Of a DNA stretch of 64,000 nucleotides, positions 9,222-17,412 are shown piece after piece. The position numbers and the translations under genes were made by a program. Where the stretch lies: positions 1 to 64,000 of the forward strand of contig CASGEL010000002.1 of NCBI GenBank assembly GCA_949300485.1, in the 5' to 3' direction. The notes beneath the pieces were generated by a model that saw only the letters and a list, made by a program, of their open reading frames with translations, did not search any database and was not told where the DNA came from. The stretch's first letter is position 1. The number at the start of each line of letters is the position of its first letter. Source of the stretch: an uncultured bacterium. GTDB taxonomy: Bacteria; Cyanobacteriota; Vampirovibrionia; Gastranaerophilales; Gastranaerophilaceae.

Positions 9222-9247
9222 AAAAGAGCCTTTTAGGCTCTTTTTTA
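9220..9247. terminator. Bidirectional terminator between nitroreductase gene and tRNA-Leu
   Basis: An AAAAAGAGCC(T) / (A)GGCTCTTTTTT hairpin with a TTT loop has T-rich sequence in both directions. It serves the nitroreductase gene on the plus strand and the tRNA-Leu transcript on the minus strand. Confidence 0.88.
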
Positions 9248-9249
9248 AA

Positions 9250-9333
9250 TGGTGGGCGTGAAGAGACTCGAACTCCCATGCCGAAGGCGCTAGATCCTAA
9301 GTCTAGTGCGTCTACCAATTTCGCCACACGCCC
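9250..9333 (-). tRNA. tRNA-Leu (anticodon UAG), CCA encoded
   Basis: The reverse complement folds as a class II tRNA. The 7-bp acceptor stem is GGGCGTG/CACGCCC with discriminator A followed by an encoded CCA. The D-arm contains AAATTGGTAGA, the anticodon stem is CTAGA/TCTAG with loop CTTAGGA (anticodon TAG), there is an extended variable arm, and the T-loop is TTCGAGT. The long variable arm and anticodon identify leucine (CUN codons). Confidence 0.95.
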
Positions 9334-9346
9334 ATTATTCAATTAT

Positions 9347-9364
9347 CAAAACTTTCGTTTTGAG
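9347..9364. other. Small hairpin upstream of tRNA-Leu
   Basis: TCAAAAC and GTTTTGA form a perfect 7-bp stem closed by a GAAA tetraloop on the minus strand, thirteen bases upstream of the mature tRNA 5' end. It could sit in the tRNA precursor leader or end an upstream transcript; it has no T run of terminator quality. The flanking ~200 bases up to 9545 hold no gene. Confidence 0.35.
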
Positions 9365-9545
9365 GTGCGTCTATCACTCTGTAGAAAACTTGATATTTAG
9401 TCAACTTTTCTTTGGCAGAATGCCTCACACTCAAACAATCGTCATAAAAACAATTTATAATAAGCGATATTGAATGTCAAGAAGAATTTTAATTAAACAA
9501 AAGAATATGTTCGTGATAGTATAGAATGACAAGAGGTTCAAAGAC

Positions 9546-10508
9546 TTGGAAGTTAATAAAATTCAAACAGTTGGTCTGGTAACTTACAGGCCGCAAAGAT
9601 TAAAAAATATATCAGAAATTCCTCGACAACACAACTTATCTTCAGATTGTTTTGTCTATTCAAAGCCTGCAGCAAATCCTCAAATAAATTTTACAGGCTC
9701 TAACGCTCTGAAAAACCTAATTATAAAATACCTGAAAAATAAAAGTTATGAGAATTCAATGCTCGGCTCAAGAAGACCTTATCTTTCCATTGATCCGGAA
9801 CTTGCACCAATGTTAAACAGACTTGAAATTAAAGTAGGCAAAAATGATACGATTGAAGCCTTTGATATTAATCCGAAAAATTCAAATAAATATATAATTT
9901 ACCTGCATGGATTTTCCCAAAATGTTACCAGCAATCAACCGCTATATAAGGCTTTAACTCAAACTGATTTTGGGGTTTTAGCGATTGATTATAGAGGTTA
10001 CGGCAAATATAAAACAAAAGAACAAACAACTGAAACTGAAATTATGCATGATGTCCAAGCTGCTGCTAAATACCTGAATAACAAAGGAATAAATAATATA
10101 GGGCTTGTTGGGCACAGTTTCGGAAGCTATATTGCGGCTAAAACCTCGAACCTGAACAATTTTAAGTTTCAAGTTCTTGTTTCACCAATGCTGTCTTTAG
10201 AATTTTGGCTGAAAAATGTATTAAAAAATCCTAAAAAATATAAAATTGAATATGCATTAATAAAATATATCCCGGGCTTTAAAGAACAATATTACAAGGT
10301 TTTTGAAATTGATAAACATATAACGGAAAACTCTACTCCGACATACGTAATTCACTCCAAAACCGACGGGTATATCAGCGCTCAGGGGGTAAATAAATTT
10401 GTCAAAAAAATTCCAAACGAAAAAGATTATATATTACTCCCAAGAGGCGGACACAGAATGGATGAAAATAAAATTAACAGTATTGTTGAACTTTTAAAAA
10501 AATTGTAA
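9546..10508 (+). CDS. Alpha/beta hydrolase with lineage-type N-terminal region
   Basis: Residues ~95-320 form an alpha/beta-hydrolase fold: the oxyanion region YLHGFSQN, AIDYRGYG, the nucleophile elbow GHSFGS, a late acid in HSKTDGY, and the catalytic His in RGGHRMD. The triad is complete, suggesting an esterase, lipase or peptidase whose substrate cannot be read. The first ~80 residues are not hydrolase-like and contain INFTG (residues 47-51), an FTG motif also found in the 62188-63540 protein. The start is TTG, supported by AAGAGG nine bases upstream; no ATG/GTG alternative keeps that spacing. Confidence 0.87.
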   Translation: MEVNKIQTVGLVTYRPQRLKNISEIPRQHNLSSDCFVYSKPAANPQINFTGSNALKNLIIKYLKNKSYENSMLGSRRPYLSIDPELAPMLNRLEIKVGKNDTIEAFDINPKNSNKYIIYLHGFSQNVTSNQPLYKALTQTDFGVLAIDYRGYGKYKTKEQTTETEIMHDVQAAAKYLNNKGINNIGLVGHSFGSYIAAKTSNLNNFKFQVLVSPMLSLEFWLKNVLKNPKKYKIEYALIKYIPGFKEQYYKVFEIDKHITENSTPTYVIHSKTDGYISAQGVNKFVKKIPNEKDYILLPRGGHRMDENKINSIVELLKKL

Positions 10509-10567
10509 AACTGAAACTTTTGTGCAATACTGAATAATAAGCTTAATCAGAGGGAGCTAAAAGGGAT

Positions 10568-12385
10568 ATGGATTACAAATTAAAAGATACACTTTCAAAA
10601 GATGCTTTCAGGTACGGATATTTAATCAATAAAATCTTTCCATTTATCAAACCTCATATGGGAAGAATAATATTAAATATGATATTGGCAGTTCCTCTTG
10701 GTCTTTTAGACAGTGTTGTAGCTTTTGCGCTAAAACCATATATGGACTGTGTTATTAATGGAAAACCATGGCATCTTTTAGGATTTACAATCGAACAAAG
10801 CCTTCTGGCAACGGTTATTCCTTTTGGTATTATTTTATTTGCAATTGTACAGGGTTTATTAAAATACACAAACAACTACCTGACCGATTGGACAGGAAAT
10901 AAAATTTCTAATGCATTAAAAATAGAATTGTTTAGAAAACTTACCTCTCTTGATCCGAAATTTTATGACATAAATTCTTCAGGACTCGTTTTAACAAGAT
11001 TTTTTACAGATCCTGAAACCGCATCAAAAAATATTATTAATATGATAAAAAGCTTTATTATGACAAGCTTTGGTATAGTAGGTTTAGTTGGAGTTTTGCT
11101 ATATAATTCCTGGAAACTTGCAATAATAGGTGTTGGGATTATGGCTATTGCAATTACCCCGGTAACCCTTATAAGAAAAAGAATTAAAAAAGTATCCAAT
11201 GCCACAATGGTTGTAGGTGGGGATATGACAACAAATTTCAATGAAACTTTTGCCGGGAATAAAATTATGACAGCATATAACCTGCAAAAACTTCAAAATG
11301 AAAAATTTGAACATCAAATAAAAGAACAGTTTAATCTTACAATTTCTTTAACCAAACGAGTCGGCTGGATGTCCCCTATTATGTACTTTATATGCTCTAT
11401 AGGAATTGCACTCGTAATGTTTTACGGAAATCATTTAATTATTAGCGGACAAATGACTGCAGGAAGCTTTGCTTCTTTTGTAACTTCTTTACTCCTTCTA
11501 TATAAACCGGTTAAAGATTTAGGAAGAACCCTTACAGATCTACAAACAACATTTGTTGCTTTAGGCAGGGTATTTGAACTGTTTGACCTTGTTCCTAATA
11601 TTAAAAATAATGAAAACGCAATCAAAATGAATGGTTTAAAATCTGCAATTGATTTTGAACATGTATACTTTGAATATGAGGAAAATACTCCGGTATTAAA
11701 AGATTTTAGTCTTCATGTAAATAAAGATGAAACCATTGCACTTGTTGGAAATTCCGGAGGAGGAAAAAGTACAATAGTAAATTTAATTCCAAGATTTTAT
11801 GATATTCAAAGAGGCTCCATAAAATTTGATGGTATAGATATTAAAAATATTGAAATAGAATCATTAAGAAATAATATATCGTTTGTATTTCAAGATAATT
11901 TCTTATTCTCAGGCACAATAAAAGAAAACATCCTTATGGGAAAAGAAACAGCAACAGAAGAAGAAATACAAGCAGTTATAAAGCTTGCACATCTTGACGA
12001 GTTTTTATCAACACTTGAAAATGGGATTGATACATATGTAGGAGAAAGAGGTGCATCTTTATCAGGTGGGCAAAGACAACGTGTTGCAATAGCAAGGGCA
12101 ATGATAAAAAATGCACCAATTGTCATACTTGATGAAGCAACATCCGCTCTTGATAATGAATCAGAAGCTATAGTCCAAAAAGCCCTTGATAATCTTATGA
12201 AAAATAAAACAGTATTTGTTATAGCTCACAGGCTGTCAACTATAAACAATGCCGATAGAATAGCCGTAATAAATGAAGGAGAACTTGTTGAAATCGGTAC
12301 CCATGAACAATTAATGAATATTCCAGACGGAAACTATAAACACCTTTATGAAATGCAGTTTAAAAATCAAGAGGTTACAGTCTAA
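10568..12385 (+). CDS. msbA: MsbA-type ABC exporter (permease-ATPase fusion)
   Basis: The 605-residue half-transporter has an N-terminal six-helix membrane domain (~1-330) and a C-terminal nucleotide-binding domain with Walker A GNSGGGKST, Q-loop VFQDN, signature LSGGQ, Walker B IVILDEATSALD and H-loop AHRLS. The layout matches MsbA/lipid flippases. With lipid A genes in the same window, export of a lipid A-core precursor is the likeliest job, but other lipids or drugs are possible. It probably acts as a homodimer in the inner membrane. The next ORF starts directly at its stop codon. Confidence 0.88.
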   Translation: MDYKLKDTLSKDAFRYGYLINKIFPFIKPHMGRIILNMILAVPLGLLDSVVAFALKPYMDCVINGKPWHLLGFTIEQSLLATVIPFGIILFAIVQGLLKYTNNYLTDWTGNKISNALKIELFRKLTSLDPKFYDINSSGLVLTRFFTDPETASKNIINMIKSFIMTSFGIVGLVGVLLYNSWKLAIIGVGIMAIAITPVTLIRKRIKKVSNATMVVGGDMTTNFNETFAGNKIMTAYNLQKLQNEKFEHQIKEQFNLTISLTKRVGWMSPIMYFICSIGIALVMFYGNHLIISGQMTAGSFASFVTSLLLLYKPVKDLGRTLTDLQTTFVALGRVFELFDLVPNIKNNENAIKMNGLKSAIDFEHVYFEYEENTPVLKDFSLHVNKDETIALVGNSGGGKSTIVNLIPRFYDIQRGSIKFDGIDIKNIEIESLRNNISFVFQDNFLFSGTIKENILMGKETATEEEIQAVIKLAHLDEFLSTLENGIDTYVGERGASLSGGQRQRVAIARAMIKNAPIVILDEATSALDNESEAIVQKALDNLMKNKTVFVIAHRLSTINNADRIAVINEGELVEIGTHEQLMNIPDGNYKHLYEMQFKNQEVTV

Positions 12386-12733
12386 ATGAAAAATATTGTT
12401 ATAAAAAAATGGATAGAGCCATATAAACTTCTTGAAAGCTTAAAAGAAAATACAAAATATTCTGATTATACATTTACAGGAGTAAATAAAGAGGAAAAGA
12501 AAGCTGAGTTTCTAAAAACATTAGCCTCTGATAAATCTAACATCGGTTTATATATGAAAAATGTAAATAAGTATTACATATTTACATTACAAAATAAAAA
12601 TACAGACACTTGGACAAATCTCTGTAATGAATTTCAAATTTCAGGCAATGACATTGAAATATCGGAAGATACGGAAAAACCTTTTTACCTTATTGATATT
12701 GGCAAAGCTGAGGCTTTCCTTATTTTACAATAA
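12386..12733 (+). CDS. Hypothetical protein coupled to the ABC exporter
   Basis: This 115-residue soluble protein is unrecognised. Its ATG immediately follows the TAA of the exporter gene, so the two are almost certainly co-transcribed and translationally coupled. It has no signal peptide, membrane helix or cysteine pair. The alternation of Lys-rich helices and short strands suggests a small alpha/beta fold. The tight coupling hints at a role linked to the exporter, but no function can be assigned. Confidence 0.75.
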   Translation: MKNIVIKKWIEPYKLLESLKENTKYSDYTFTGVNKEEKKAEFLKTLASDKSNIGLYMKNVNKYYIFTLQNKNTDTWTNLCNEFQISGNDIEISEDTEKPFYLIDIGKAEAFLILQ

Positions 12734-12807
12734 ATTTACAAAAATATGGCAATTTCTCTAAACAAAAATCCTTTATATAAATATAGGGGAAAATAGAACG
12801 GGGAAAT

Positions 12808-13632
12808 ATGACTTATTTTGATTTTTACAATCCAATATCATATAACACACCTTTAAATAGTCTTATATTCAATTATAATACAAAAGATATCTGCATTGGA
12901 CCGACTTATTTTTTCGGAAGCAATAATAACAATTCCATCTGGAATACCAACCCATTTGGAGGCTGGAATTTTTTTAATCCATTTCCAATGCTGTGGAATA
13001 ATTATTCGTTTAATAACTCAAATCCTTTTAGCAATATGAATTCCATTTGGATGTATCAGACATACCATTTTAACGGGACTCCAAAAGCTGAGGCATCTAA
13101 ACCTGATCTATCAATTTCAAGACCGACAGCAGATATTCCCATAAAAGAAGAGAAGGACACTAGCAACAAGAATTCTTCTACGTATATTCAAACTGAAATA
13201 CTAAAAAATGCAAAAAAATATCTCGGTTATAATGAAACAGACGGTTCATCCAAAAAATTCTCAAACAGTAAGGAATGGTGTGCTGACTTTGTAACTTATG
13301 TAGTAAAAGAAAGCTATAAAGAAAAAGGGCTGCCAGCACCTGAGGGATTTGGCAATCACAGGGTAGAAAATCTTAAACAATGGGGTATTAATAATAATAA
13401 ATACCTTTCAATAAATAATAAAGACAATAAAGCAGAGATTATAAAAAATAACGTAAAAATAGGTGATATAATGATACTTCGAGAAAATGGAGCTTCGCAT
13501 ACAGGATTTGTATCTAAAATAAATGATGACGGCTCTTTTGAAGCAATAGAAGGCAACCGTTATGATAAAGTTGCTATTGGTAAATATCCTGCTGACTATG
13601 CTGATCTTAGCGGATTTGTTCAATTAAGCTGA
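12808..13632 (+). CDS. CHAP-domain peptidoglycan hydrolase-like protein
   Basis: The C-terminal ~140 residues form a CHAP (NlpC/P60-like) amidase/endopeptidase domain: the nucleophile Cys in EWCADFVTYV, the catalytic His in SHTGFVSKI, and a following EGNRYD segment. Such domains cleave peptidoglycan peptide or amide bonds. The first ~110 residues are low-complexity, rich in Asn, Phe and Trp, and no signal peptide is visible, which is odd for a wall hydrolase. A YHFNG segment lies in the linker. The ribosome binding site GGGGAAA is well placed. The last 26 bases overlap the convergent coaE gene. Confidence 0.85.
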   Translation: MTYFDFYNPISYNTPLNSLIFNYNTKDICIGPTYFFGSNNNNSIWNTNPFGGWNFFNPFPMLWNNYSFNNSNPFSNMNSIWMYQTYHFNGTPKAEASKPDLSISRPTADIPIKEEKDTSNKNSSTYIQTEILKNAKKYLGYNETDGSSKKFSNSKEWCADFVTYVVKESYKEKGLPAPEGFGNHRVENLKQWGINNNKYLSINNKDNKAEIIKNNVKIGDIMILRENGASHTGFVSKINDDGSFEAIEGNRYDKVAIGKYPADYADLSGFVQLS

Positions 13633-14176
13633 TAACTCGTTCTTTCAAATCCTCAACAGATGCATTGTTATAAATAACCCAATCAGACTTGTCAGCTTTC
13701 TCATCTTGACCCATCTGCTTTGACATTCTTAACTTTGCGTACTCTTTTGTATAATTATTTCTCAAAACTAGACGCTGCTCTCTTATGGTATCATCGCAAT
13801 ATATAAACAAAATTTTATCAAACAAATTCTCCATTCTCGCTTCAAATAACTGAGGAGCTGAAACAAAAACAAAATCTTCTGTATTATTTTGCTTAAAAAA
13901 ATCTTCTATTTTTTTTCGTACCATTGGATACATAAGATTTTCCAATGCAGTTTTCAGTTCATCATTTGAAAAAACAAGATTCCCGAGTTTTGACCTTGAT
14001 ATTTTACCATCATCAAAGACATCATAAATTTTAAAAGTAGAAACTACCTCTTCGCTCTCTAACAAATTATGACAAACTTTATCTGTATCTAAAACCTTAT
14101 AACCGAGGTTTTCAAGGATTTTTTCTACGGTAGACTTGCCACTTGCAATATTTCCAACAATAGCAATTCTAATCAT
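13607..14176 (-). CDS. coaE: Dephospho-CoA kinase
   Basis: CoaE phosphorylates the ribose 3'-OH of dephospho-CoA, the last step of coenzyme A synthesis. The P-loop GNIASGKST opens the protein, followed by the VLDTDKVCH acceptor segment and the LID-like region REQRLVLRNN. The length of 189 residues is normal. It is the third gene of a ybgC-rluB-coaE operon, overlapping the end of rluB by eight bases, and its 3' end overlaps the convergent CHAP gene. Confidence 0.95.
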   Translation of the reverse strand: MIRIAIVGNIASGKSTVEKILENLGYKVLDTDKVCHNLLESEEVVSTFKIYDVFDDGKISRSKLGNLVFSNDELKTALENLMYPMVRKKIEDFFKQNNTEDFVFVSAPQLFEARMENLFDKILFIYCDDTIREQRLVLRNNYTKEYAKLRMSKQMGQDEKADKSDWVIYNNASVEDLKERVISLIEQIR

Positions 14177-14906
14177 TTTTTGAAGCCAACCTGTTTAAAA
14201 AATTCTTCAACTCTTTTATCTGTCGTGGTTTTATAGGCTTAAATTCGCCTCTTTTTAAACCGTCAAGATTTAAAGTTGCATGCTGAATACGTTTTAATGA
14301 AACAACTTCAAACCCCAAATATTCAAACATTCTGCGAATTTGACGATTCATACCTTGATACAATAAGATTTCCATTACCGTATGATTATTATCAACTTCC
14401 AAAACCTCAACCTGAGCATAAGCCGTCTTTCCAGGTTCAAGTTCTATTCCCTTATACATTGTATCAATATCATTTTGAGAAATTTTACCGTTTATTGAAA
14501 CTCTGTATAATTTTGGAACTTTTACTGAAGGATGAGTTAATTCGTTTATCAAATCGCCATCATTTGTAAGTATCAACAAACCCGTAGAATCTTTATCTAA
14601 GCGGCCGACAGGTTTTAACCCTTGTAAAGATTCCGGAAGTAAATCATATATTGTTTTACGCCCCTTTTCATCATCAGATGTAGTTATATACCCGGCAGGC
14701 TTATAAAATCTGTAGTACTCATGCTTTACAGGGTGAATTAATTTTCCGTTGACAAATACCTTGTCCTTTGGTAAAACCGAATACCCTAGTTCTGTAATTT
14801 TTTTTCCATTAACAAGAACTGCTCCTGATGAAATTAATTCATCTGCATTTCTTCTTGAGCAAATACCTGAAGATGCGATATACTTATTTAGACGAGTGCC
14901 GGGCAT
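14169..14906 (-). CDS. rluB: RsuA/RluB-family rRNA pseudouridine synthase
   Basis: An N-terminal S4 RNA-binding domain (residues ~1-60, RLNKYIASSGICSRR) is followed by the pseudouridine synthase core with the catalytic Asp in GRLDKDSTGLLILTNDG and the NRQIRRMF motif. These enzymes isomerise a specific uridine in 16S or 23S rRNA. The 245-residue size is typical of RluB, but the RsuA/RluE/RluF relatives cannot be fully excluded. It overlaps ybgC upstream by 19 bases and coaE downstream by eight. Confidence 0.92.
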   Translation of the reverse strand: MPGTRLNKYIASSGICSRRNADELISSGAVLVNGKKITELGYSVLPKDKVFVNGKLIHPVKHEYYRFYKPAGYITTSDDEKGRKTIYDLLPESLQGLKPVGRLDKDSTGLLILTNDGDLINELTHPSVKVPKLYRVSINGKISQNDIDTMYKGIELEPGKTAYAQVEVLEVDNNHTVMEILLYQGMNRQIRRMFEYLGFEVVSLKRIQHATLNLDGLKRGEFKPIKPRQIKELKNFLNRLASKND

Positions 14907-15313
14907 TTTACTTCCTTTTCAAAAGACTTTGCTAAAACTTCAGGCATTCTACGGTACAACTTACCGTCATTATTAACTGCTACCACTACAACTTCAGCTT
15001 CAAGGTAAGGTTTTAAGTTAACCTTAGACCTGATAGTTTGTTTAAAAGTAACAGTAAAACCTTTGAATTCAGAAATTTCTGTTTCAATAATCATAGCATC
15101 ATCTAATTTGGCAGACATTTTATATTTGATATTCAAGCTGACAACAGGCATAACAATATCATGGTTTTCCACCAAATCCAAAAGGCTATGCCCCATCATC
15201 TCACATAATCCTACTCTGCCCATTTCAAGCCATCTTAAATATGAGCCATGCCAAACCACACCGTAAGCATCAGTGTCAGAATAAAAAACTTTTTGTTCAA
15301 ATATATGTTTCAT
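14888..15313 (-). CDS. ybgC: YbgC-type acyl-CoA thioesterase (4HBT hot dog fold)
   Basis: The 141-residue protein shows the 4-hydroxybenzoyl-CoA thioesterase signature near the N-terminus (YSDTDAYGVVWHGSYLRWLE), with the catalytic Asp in DTDAYG. YbgC enzymes hydrolyse short- or long-chain acyl-CoAs and are often linked to envelope functions. It leads the operon with rluB and coaE. TATAAT ends exactly six bases before its ATG, with no ribosome binding site, predicting a leaderless start; it is divergent from rex. Confidence 0.92.
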   Translation of the reverse strand: MKHIFEQKVFYSDTDAYGVVWHGSYLRWLEMGRVGLCEMMGHSLLDLVENHDIVMPVVSLNIKYKMSAKLDDAMIIETEISEFKGFTVTFKQTIRSKVNLKPYLEAEVVVVAVNNDGKLYRRMPEVLAKSFEKEVKCPALV

Positions 15314-15319
15314 ATCCAG

Positions 15320-15364
15320 ATTATAACATCAAAAGTTAAAATTTAATCACTTTTTATGTATAAT
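15320..15364. promoter_or_regulatory. Divergent leaderless-type promoters for ybgC and rex
   Basis: Minus-strand TATAAT at 15320-15325 lies six bases before the ybgC ATG. Plus-strand TATAAT at 15359-15364 lies six bases before the rex ATG at 15371, with TTAAAA at 15336-15341 as a -35 at 17-base spacing. Neither start has a Shine-Dalgarno. Confidence 0.55.
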
Positions 15365-15370
15365 ATTTTT

Positions 15371-15985
15371 ATGAATAAAAAAATTTCAGAAAAAGTTATT
15401 AACCGTTTAACCCTATATCACTGCATTTTACAAGATTTTATCAGTAAAGGCAATGAATATATTTCAAGTAAACAAATCGCAACACTTTTAAAAATTGATG
15501 ATTCTCAAGTAAGAAAAGATATCAATTTTTTAAATAATTCAGGGAAATCTCGAGTCGGTTACTACGTAAAAGAACTAAAAAAATCCATAGAAACAACCCT
15601 AGGATTTGCAAAAACAAAAAATGCATACATTATAGGTGCCGGAAACTTAGGAATGGCTCTTGCTAAGTATGATAATTTTATTAGTTACGGACTAAATATA
15701 ACAACTCTTTTTGATAATGATAAAGCTAAAATAGGAAAAGAAATTAACAACAAAAAAATTCTGGATATAAAAACTTTACCCAAATTTACAAAAGAACATG
15801 GAGTCGAAATAGCAATACTGACGGTTCCTGGCAAATACGCTCAAGAAACAGCAGAATTTATAATAAAATCAAATATCAAATATATTTGGAATTTTACCCC
15901 TACGGTATTAGATGTTCCGGAAGACATCCAGGTCTGGAATGAAAACCTTATGGGTAACTTCTTGCAATTTACATATAACATATAA
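15371..15985 (+). CDS. rex: Redox-sensing transcriptional repressor Rex
   Basis: Rex is a dimeric repressor that senses the NADH/NAD+ ratio and typically controls fermentation and respiration genes. The N-terminal winged helix (ISSKQIATLLKIDDSQVRKD) is followed by a Rossmann NAD(H) domain with the glycine-rich GAGNLGMAL and the C-terminal swapped helix ending in LQFTYNI. I start at the ATG at 15371 (204 residues) because the upstream in-frame ATG at 15356 overlaps the TATAAT box. The gene carries no downstream terminator of strength. Confidence 0.93.
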   Translation: MNKKISEKVINRLTLYHCILQDFISKGNEYISSKQIATLLKIDDSQVRKDINFLNNSGKSRVGYYVKELKKSIETTLGFAKTKNAYIIGAGNLGMALAKYDNFISYGLNITTLFDNDKAKIGKEINNKKILDIKTLPKFTKEHGVEIAILTVPGKYAQETAEFIIKSNIKYIWNFTPTVLDVPEDIQVWNENLMGNFLQFTYNI

Positions 15986-16125
15986 AACAAATTTAAAAAT
16001 TATATTTATTATAAATAAATCAATCCTTTGATTATTACAAAAATCCCATAAAAATTGATGACTTTTAAAAAATATCCATTAAAAGATTGATGTAATATCT
16101 TTGATTATATTTTATTGTAGGTATG

Positions 16126-16146
16126 GGAAATACTAATCATATTTCC
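16126..16146. promoter_or_regulatory. Perfect 7-7-7 inverted repeat upstream of the flagellar operon
   Basis: GGAAATA, a seven-base spacer and TATTTCC form a perfect inverted repeat 25 bases before the ATG at 16172. It may be an operator or a leader hairpin; there is no T run. The rest of the 186-base gap is AT-rich with no ORF. Confidence 0.35.
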
Positions 16147-16171
16147 GGGGATAAATCAAGGGATAGTTGTT

Positions 16172-17365
16172 ATGTTAAATGAAAAAGTTCAAAATTCAAT
16201 ATCCACAGACCAGTTATATAAAGAATATGACTGGTATCAACATACCTTCCCTCCTATTGTTCAAGAATCATGTGATGAATTTTTTGATAATAATTTCAAA
16301 CTTGAACTTATCGGCATAAGCAAAAATATAAACTGCCTTATGGATAATGAATCCTGTTTTGTAACCAAAATACGTATCAATCAAGAATACGATATGTATT
16401 TCAGACTTACGGACAAAGCTCTTGACATAATCTTGAATAAAGTTTTAGGACAGTCAAAAAATAAATTTAATATAAATAAAATATCAGAACTTGAAGCTAA
16501 AGTCATAACATCATTTAACGACTTTATGTTTGAACATCTTAAAAATGCTTTATCAGAATCTGATCCGACTCAACTCAAACGTAATAATTTTGATCTAATT
16601 CATCTGACTTTTCTAATAAAAGAAGTTGAAGAGTATAATAAAAAAGCAGGTAAAGTAATCATAACACTTCCATTAAGTCTGCTAAAACCGGAACTGATTA
16701 CATCTAACGGCGCAAAATTTTCAGATGACAGTTTTCCAACAAGCGAAACTTATGTCAATGTTCTAATCGGGAAAACAAAATTTTCACTATATGATCTTAA
16801 AAATTTAGAAACAGACGATGTTGTTGTATTTGAAAACAGCAATTTAGAAAACATAACACTATCCATAAACGGTGAAACAATCCCCGTACACTTAAATCCG
16901 AATATGGATATACTTATTACTGAAACAGAAAACGGAGGAGATAATATGGCTGATACTCATAAAAATATATGGGACAGTATTGAAGTAGAAATGAGTGCAG
17001 AATTTGATGCCGTAAAAATAACCCTTGGAGAACTGAAAGATATAGAAGAAGGGCTGGTAGTTGATTTAACATCATTGTATGACAATAATGTAACTCTAAA
17101 AGTAGAAGGTAAATCTATAGCAAGCGGTTCTTTAGTCATCGTAAATGACCGATATGGTGTAAAAATAAACAACGTTATTGCTGACGGAGGCGGTAGTGTC
17201 CAACCGAGAAAAACTAACGAAAACCGCCAAGAAGAATCTGAAGAAGAACAACAACAAAACGAAGTTGAACAAAATACTCAGAATGAAGAAGAACATTTTG
17301 ACAACGAAAATTCTGAAGAAGAATTTGACTACAGCGATTTTGAATTGGAAGATGAAAATATCTAA
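16172..17365 (+). CDS. Two-SpoA flagellar C-ring protein (FliN/FliM-SctQ-like)
   Basis: This 397-residue protein heads a fliO-fliP-fliQ-fliR cluster and should form part of the cytoplasmic motor switch or export-sorting platform. It has an N-terminal ~190 residues without clear homology to my eye, a first SpoA-like domain (~194-255, around YVNVLIGKTKFSLYDLKNLE) and a second (~265-345, around AVKITLGELKDIEEG, VNDRYGVKI). The acidic Glu/Asn-rich tail (~350-397) is probably disordered. This order is that of SctQ/YscQ of type III secretion. A strong internal ribosome binding site before Met259 would yield a FliN-sized second product. FliO next door argues for a flagellar rather than an injectisome system. 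Confidence 0.82.
   Translation: MLNEKVQNSISTDQLYKEYDWYQHTFPPIVQESCDEFFDNNFKLELIGISKNINCLMDNESCFVTKIRINQEYDMYFRLTDKALDIILNKVLGQSKNKFNINKISELEAKVITSFNDFMFEHLKNALSESDPTQLKRNNFDLIHLTFLIKEVEEYNKKAGKVIITLPLSLLKPELITSNGAKFSDDSFPTSETYVNVLIGKTKFSLYDLKNLETDDVVVFENSNLENITLSINGETIPVHLNPNMDILITETENGGDNMADTHKNIWDSIEVEMSAEFDAVKITLGELKDIEEGLVVDLTSLYDNNVTLKVEGKSIASGSLVIVNDRYGVKINNVIADGGGSVQPRKTNENRQEESEEEQQQNEVEQNTQNEEEHFDNENSEEEFDYSDFELEDENI
16934..16948 (+). promoter_or_regulatory. In-frame internal ribosome binding site and start codon
   Basis: GGAGGAG at 16934-16940 is followed by an ATG at 16946-16948 that is in frame with the surrounding gene (codon 259). The spacing is ideal and the site is stronger than the gene's own AGGGAT. 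Initiation here would give a 139-residue protein consisting of the second SpoA domain plus acidic tail, the usual size of FliN. Confidence 0.65.
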
Positions 17366-17412
17366 ATATCAAAAAATATCTATTTAATAAATAAGGGGAG
17401 AATCACAGACTT

